From positions 1 to 8,039 of the forward strand of contig JAKOZM010000260.1 of the NCBI GenBank assembly GCA_029779995.1: a DNA stretch of 8,039 bases. Direction: 5' to 3'. The DNA comes from Actinomycetes bacterium. GTDB taxonomy: Bacteria; Actinomycetota; Actinomycetes; S36-B12; UBA10799. The translations under genes were made by a program, and so were the position numbers. The notes beneath the pieces were generated by a model that saw only the letters and a list, made by a program, of their open reading frames with translations, made no database searches and had not been told where the DNA came from. Within the stretch, counting starts at the first letter, position 1; each line of letters opens with the position of its first letter. Shown here in pieces: positions 6,388-8,039 of this stretch.

Positions 6388-6632
6388 TGAGTGATCGCTG
6401 CCCCGGGGGCCCGGCCGGTCCGCGAGCGCGACGTACCGGCGGGGCCATCCACCACAGAAGTCCGCCACAGCTCCTGCTGGCTCCCGGTGCAGCGACCACA
6501 TAGTCGACTAACCGCCATGAGCCGCTTTACACCAACAGTGCTTGCAGACCGTTCGACAGCCGGGAGGACGGCACCGGCACAGCGGACACCGTGCCTCAAC
6601 CGCCCGTCCTGCGGGCATTTGACCCGTTTCAT
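6384..6632 (-). CDS. Doubtful small ORF between narI and ywiC
   Basis: An 82-codon frame begins MKRVKCPQDGRL and fills the narI-ywiC gap exactly. Its ATG overlaps the narI stop as ATGA, and its stop overlaps the ywiC start as ATGA. That double fit is what a coupled gene would look like and would explain how ywiC is translated without its own ribosome site. Against it, I counted only about 56 of 82 codons ending in G or C, while nearly all codons at the start of narI do so. The predicted product has no recognisable domain, no membrane segment and a Ser/Gly/Arg-rich tail. A GGTGGG stretch immediately before the ATG is too close for a good Shine-Dalgarno. I do not recognise a family. It may be a real small gene, a decayed one, or a chance frame. 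Confidence 0.25.
   Translation of the reverse strand: MKRVKCPQDGRLRHGVRCAGAVLPAVERSASTVGVKRLMAVSRLCGRCTGSQQELWRTSVVDGPAGTSRSRTGRAPGAAITQ
6388..6628. other. narI-ywiC gap, 241 bases without a confident gene
   Basis: Besides the 82-codon frame annotated separately, a second minus-strand frame (6618-6508) would encode 36 residues with seven Cys, including CPLC and CKHC ten residues apart, like a small zinc ribbon. A perfect 10-base palindrome lies at 6501-6510, and a run of G/C-only inverted sequence at about 6399-6418 sits just upstream of ywiC. An imperfect stem on the minus strand pairs GAGG-ACGG with CCGT-CCTC inside the first half of the gap, without a U-tract. No promoter or terminator could be called with confidence. 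Confidence 0.5.
6501..6510. repeat. Perfect palindrome TAGTCGACTA
   Basis: A 10-base perfect dyad in the gap upstream of ywiC, 114 bases before its start. The flanking bases do not extend the symmetry. It could be half of an operator or chance. No second copy was noticed in the window. Confidence 0.3.
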
Positions 6633-7363
6633 CCCACCTTTTCCCAACCCCGGCGGGGCGGGCGGTTGCCTGCTGGGTGCTCCCCCCGATCGCGGTAGAC
6701 GATGTAGGGGCGGAACACGTAGCCCACCGGCGCGCTGAACGCGTGAACCAGCCGCGTGAATGGCCAGACCATGAACAACGCCATCCCGGCCACGGCGTGC
6801 ACCTTGAACGCCAGCGGTGCACCGGCCATCAGCTGTGTCTGCGGGTCGAAGTAGAAGATGGACCGGAACCAGACCGAGACGTCCTCACGGTAGTTGTGCT
6901 CCTCCCCCAGCAGGCCGGCCCCGCTCATGGTGGCGAGCAGGCCAAGCACGATGGCCGCGGTGAGGAAGACGTACATCACCTTGTCGTTCTTCGTCGTGGC
7001 GGCGAAGACCGGACCCACCGTGCGCCGGCGGTAGATGAGCATGACGATGCCGAACAGGGTGGCCGCCCCGGCAACCGCGCCGAGGGTGACCGCGAAGAAG
7101 TGGTACGTGGACTGCGACACCCCGATGCCGTCGGTCCACGCCTTGGGGATCAGCAGCCCGACCACGTGTCCCATCAGCACCGCCAGGATGCCGAAGTGGA
7201 AGATCGGCGAGGCGATCCTGATCAGGGGCTTCTCATACAACTGGCTCGAGCGGGTCGTCCACCCGAAACGGTCGTAGCGGTAGCGCCACACCAGTCCCAC
7301 GACGAACGTCGCGATCGTCACGTAGGGCAGCACGGCCCACAGGAGGATGTCGGCGGTGGTCAT
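6629..7363 (-). CDS. narI: Respiratory nitrate reductase gamma subunit (cytochrome b)
   Basis: A 244-aa membrane cytochrome b that takes electrons from quinol and passes them through two b hemes to the Fe-S subunit NarH of membrane-bound nitrate reductase. Five hydrophobic segments are seen at about 5-25, 48-72, 86-111, 129-149 and 184-203. Heme-ligand histidines are His56 and His66 in FHFGILAVLMGHVVG, and His189 and His207 near the C-terminus; E. coli NarI uses His56, His66, His187 and His205, so the spacing matches within two residues. The ATG at 7363 overlaps the narJ stop as ATGA and has its own Shine-Dalgarno, AAGGAG, seven bases upstream. The length is close to the usual 225-245 aa. Codons at its 5' end are almost all G/C-ending. 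It completes the usual H-J-I order of a nar operon. Confidence 0.97.
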   Translation of the reverse strand: MTTADILLWAVLPYVTIATFVVGLVWRYRYDRFGWTTRSSQLYEKPLIRIASPIFHFGILAVLMGHVVGLLIPKAWTDGIGVSQSTYHFFAVTLGAVAGAATLFGIVMLIYRRRTVGPVFAATTKNDKVMYVFLTAAIVLGLLATMSGAGLLGEEHNYREDVSVWFRSIFYFDPQTQLMAGAPLAFKVHAVAGMALFMVWPFTRLVHAFSAPVGYVFRPYIVYRDRGEHPAGNRPPRRGWEKVG

Positions 7364-7980
7364 CTGCGCACTCCTTGCATTCCGATGGTGTAGGGCTCCA
7401 GGCCCACGAGTTCCTGCGGGGGCCCAGCAGTCGCGATGGCTGCCATCCGCTCTGCGATCTCCGGCGTGACCTCCGGCAACGTCGTCTCGACCGCTTGCAC
7501 AACCAGCGCGTACGGCGAGCCGATGTTCTCCAGGGCCGACTTCAGCAGCCCGATGGGACCGACGTGCTCGGCCAGCAGGGCATCACCGGTGAGCCGGTCC
7601 CCGATCGCCGCGAACTCCAGCACCACGGCGAGGTGGTCTGCCAGCTCAGCGTCGCCGGCGTCGAAGCCCGCCGCGAGATACGCCTGCTTGAAGTGCAGGA
7701 TCGCCAGGCCGCGGTTGCGGGTATCGCCGTGCGTCCAGTACGTCAGATACGGGCACGCCCGGCGCTTCATGTCGAAGGTCTGGACATATTCCCGCGCAGC
7801 CTCGAGCGGGTCGGTCTCGCTGAGCCACCCGAGGAACCCCTGCAGCGGCTCCCGCGGGCCTTTGCCGAGATCGTCCACGGCGATCCGGATGTCCGGCAGC
7901 CGTGCGTACAGCGCGTCGTCGGGATACCAGAGCAGCCATGCCGCCGCCAACCGCGTCACTGCTTTGTCGTGGTCGATCAT
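7360..7980 (-). CDS. narJ: Nitrate reductase molybdenum cofactor assembly chaperone
   Basis: A 206-aa cytosolic chaperone that binds apo-NarG and is needed for molybdenum-cofactor insertion and maturation of the NarGHI complex; it is not part of the final enzyme. The family signature YVQTFDMKRRACPYLTYWTH continues GDTRNRG (65-91), and DAELADHLAVVLEF (110-123) matches the conserved E-L-x-D-H-L segment. The start at 7980 lies within an ATGA overlap with the end of the upstream frame assigned to narH, and the stop overlaps narI in the same way. Length is typical for actinobacterial NarJ. It is all-helical in appearance, with no signal peptide. Confidence 0.96.
   Translation of the reverse strand: MIDHDKAVTRLAAAWLLWYPDDALYARLPDIRIAVDDLGKGPREPLQGFLGWLSETDPLEAAREYVQTFDMKRRACPYLTYWTHGDTRNRGLAILHFKQAYLAAGFDAGDAELADHLAVVLEFAAIGDRLTGDALLAEHVGPIGLLKSALENIGSPYALVVQAVETTLPEVTPEIAERMAAIATAGPPQELVGLEPYTIGMQGVRR
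7371..7376 (-). promoter_or_regulatory. Shine-Dalgarno for narI
   Basis: AAGGAG on the minus strand, seven bases before the narI ATG, lying in the last codons of narJ. It supports both the narI start and independent loading of ribosomes on narI besides coupling through the ATGA overlap. Confidence 0.7.
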
Positions 7981-8039
7981 CGCTGGTGCTCCGCATCGTC
8001 TGCGCGCACCGGCGCATCGCTGGCCGGGGCGGTGTGATC
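7977..8039 (-). CDS. narH: Probable C-terminus of nitrate reductase beta subunit (5' end outside window)
   Basis: The minus-strand frame entering from the right edge reads 20 codons, DHTAPASDAPVRADDAEHQR, then TGA, and the stop overlaps the narJ ATG as ATGA. Position and coupling are those of NarH, the four-cluster Fe-S subunit that carries electrons from NarI to NarG. The Fe-S motifs would lie outside the window, and the visible Asp/Ala-rich tail is not diagnostic. The assignment therefore rests on the invariant G-H-J-I gene order. Confidence 0.65.
   Translation of the reverse strand, partial: DHTAPASDAPVRADDAEHQR

Noticed and set aside
6388..6501. N-terminal extension of the YwiC-like protein to 6501
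   Set aside because: The extra 38 residues lack family features. The family-like N-terminus begins at the ATG at 6387.
6677..8037. Long + strand frames opposite narI and narJ (6677-7393 and 7375-8037)
   Set aside because: They are rich in His, Arg, Gln and Asp with no motifs, and lie opposite unambiguous narI and narJ. They are shadow frames.

Overview
The window looks like chromosomal DNA from a high-GC Gram-positive bacterium (Actinomycetota). The genes have strongly G/C-ending codons: the first 38 codons of narI almost all end in G or C. They are packed with 4-base ATGA stop/start overlaps, and the protein families are typical of actinobacterial genomes. I cannot name a genus from sequence alone.

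Layout: one gene on the + strand at the left edge (a class I SAM methyltransferase, 5' end cut off) converges on a block of minus-strand genes that fills the rest of the window. Reading that block in its own direction, from right to left: the last codons of narH (inferred), narJ, narI, a 241-base gap holding two doubtful small reading frames, a YwiC-like membrane protein, a small cupin, an iron-containing redox enzyme of the heme-oxygenase-like diiron type, a CDGSH-type [2Fe-2S] protein, a HemK2/MTQ2-like methyltransferase, a four-helix membrane protein resembling DUF6394, a K+ channel with two RCK (TrkA-N) domains, and a MOSC/mARC-like molybdenum-cofactor protein.

How they fit together: narH-narJ-narI is the distal part of a respiratory nitrate reductase operon, with narG expected to the right of the window. 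YwiC proteins are known neighbours of nar genes. The middle block (diiron-type enzyme, CDGSH protein, methyltransferase) is chained by ATGA overlaps and reads as one functional cassette. The third block pairs the DUF6394-like protein with the channel, with no bases between them, and couples the channel to the MOSC protein by another ATGA. Both ends of the array therefore involve molybdenum cofactor, and two Fe-S or non-heme iron proteins lie between. A shared redox or anaerobic theme is plausible but inferred from order alone.

Most notable non-coding signal: the strong Shine-Dalgarno sequence of the iron redox enzyme is perfectly complementary over 8 bases to an anti-Shine-Dalgarno stretch 24 bases upstream, with a second 5-bp stem nested between them. 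This could act as a translational switch separating the nar/ywiC/cupin part from the redox cassette. The second place to look is the narI-ywiC gap, where an 82-codon frame is joined by ATGA to both neighbours and a second frame encodes an unusually Cys-rich 36-residue peptide. Both have weak codon-bias support. No tRNA, rRNA, CRISPR array, insertion sequence or convincing intrinsic terminator was seen.
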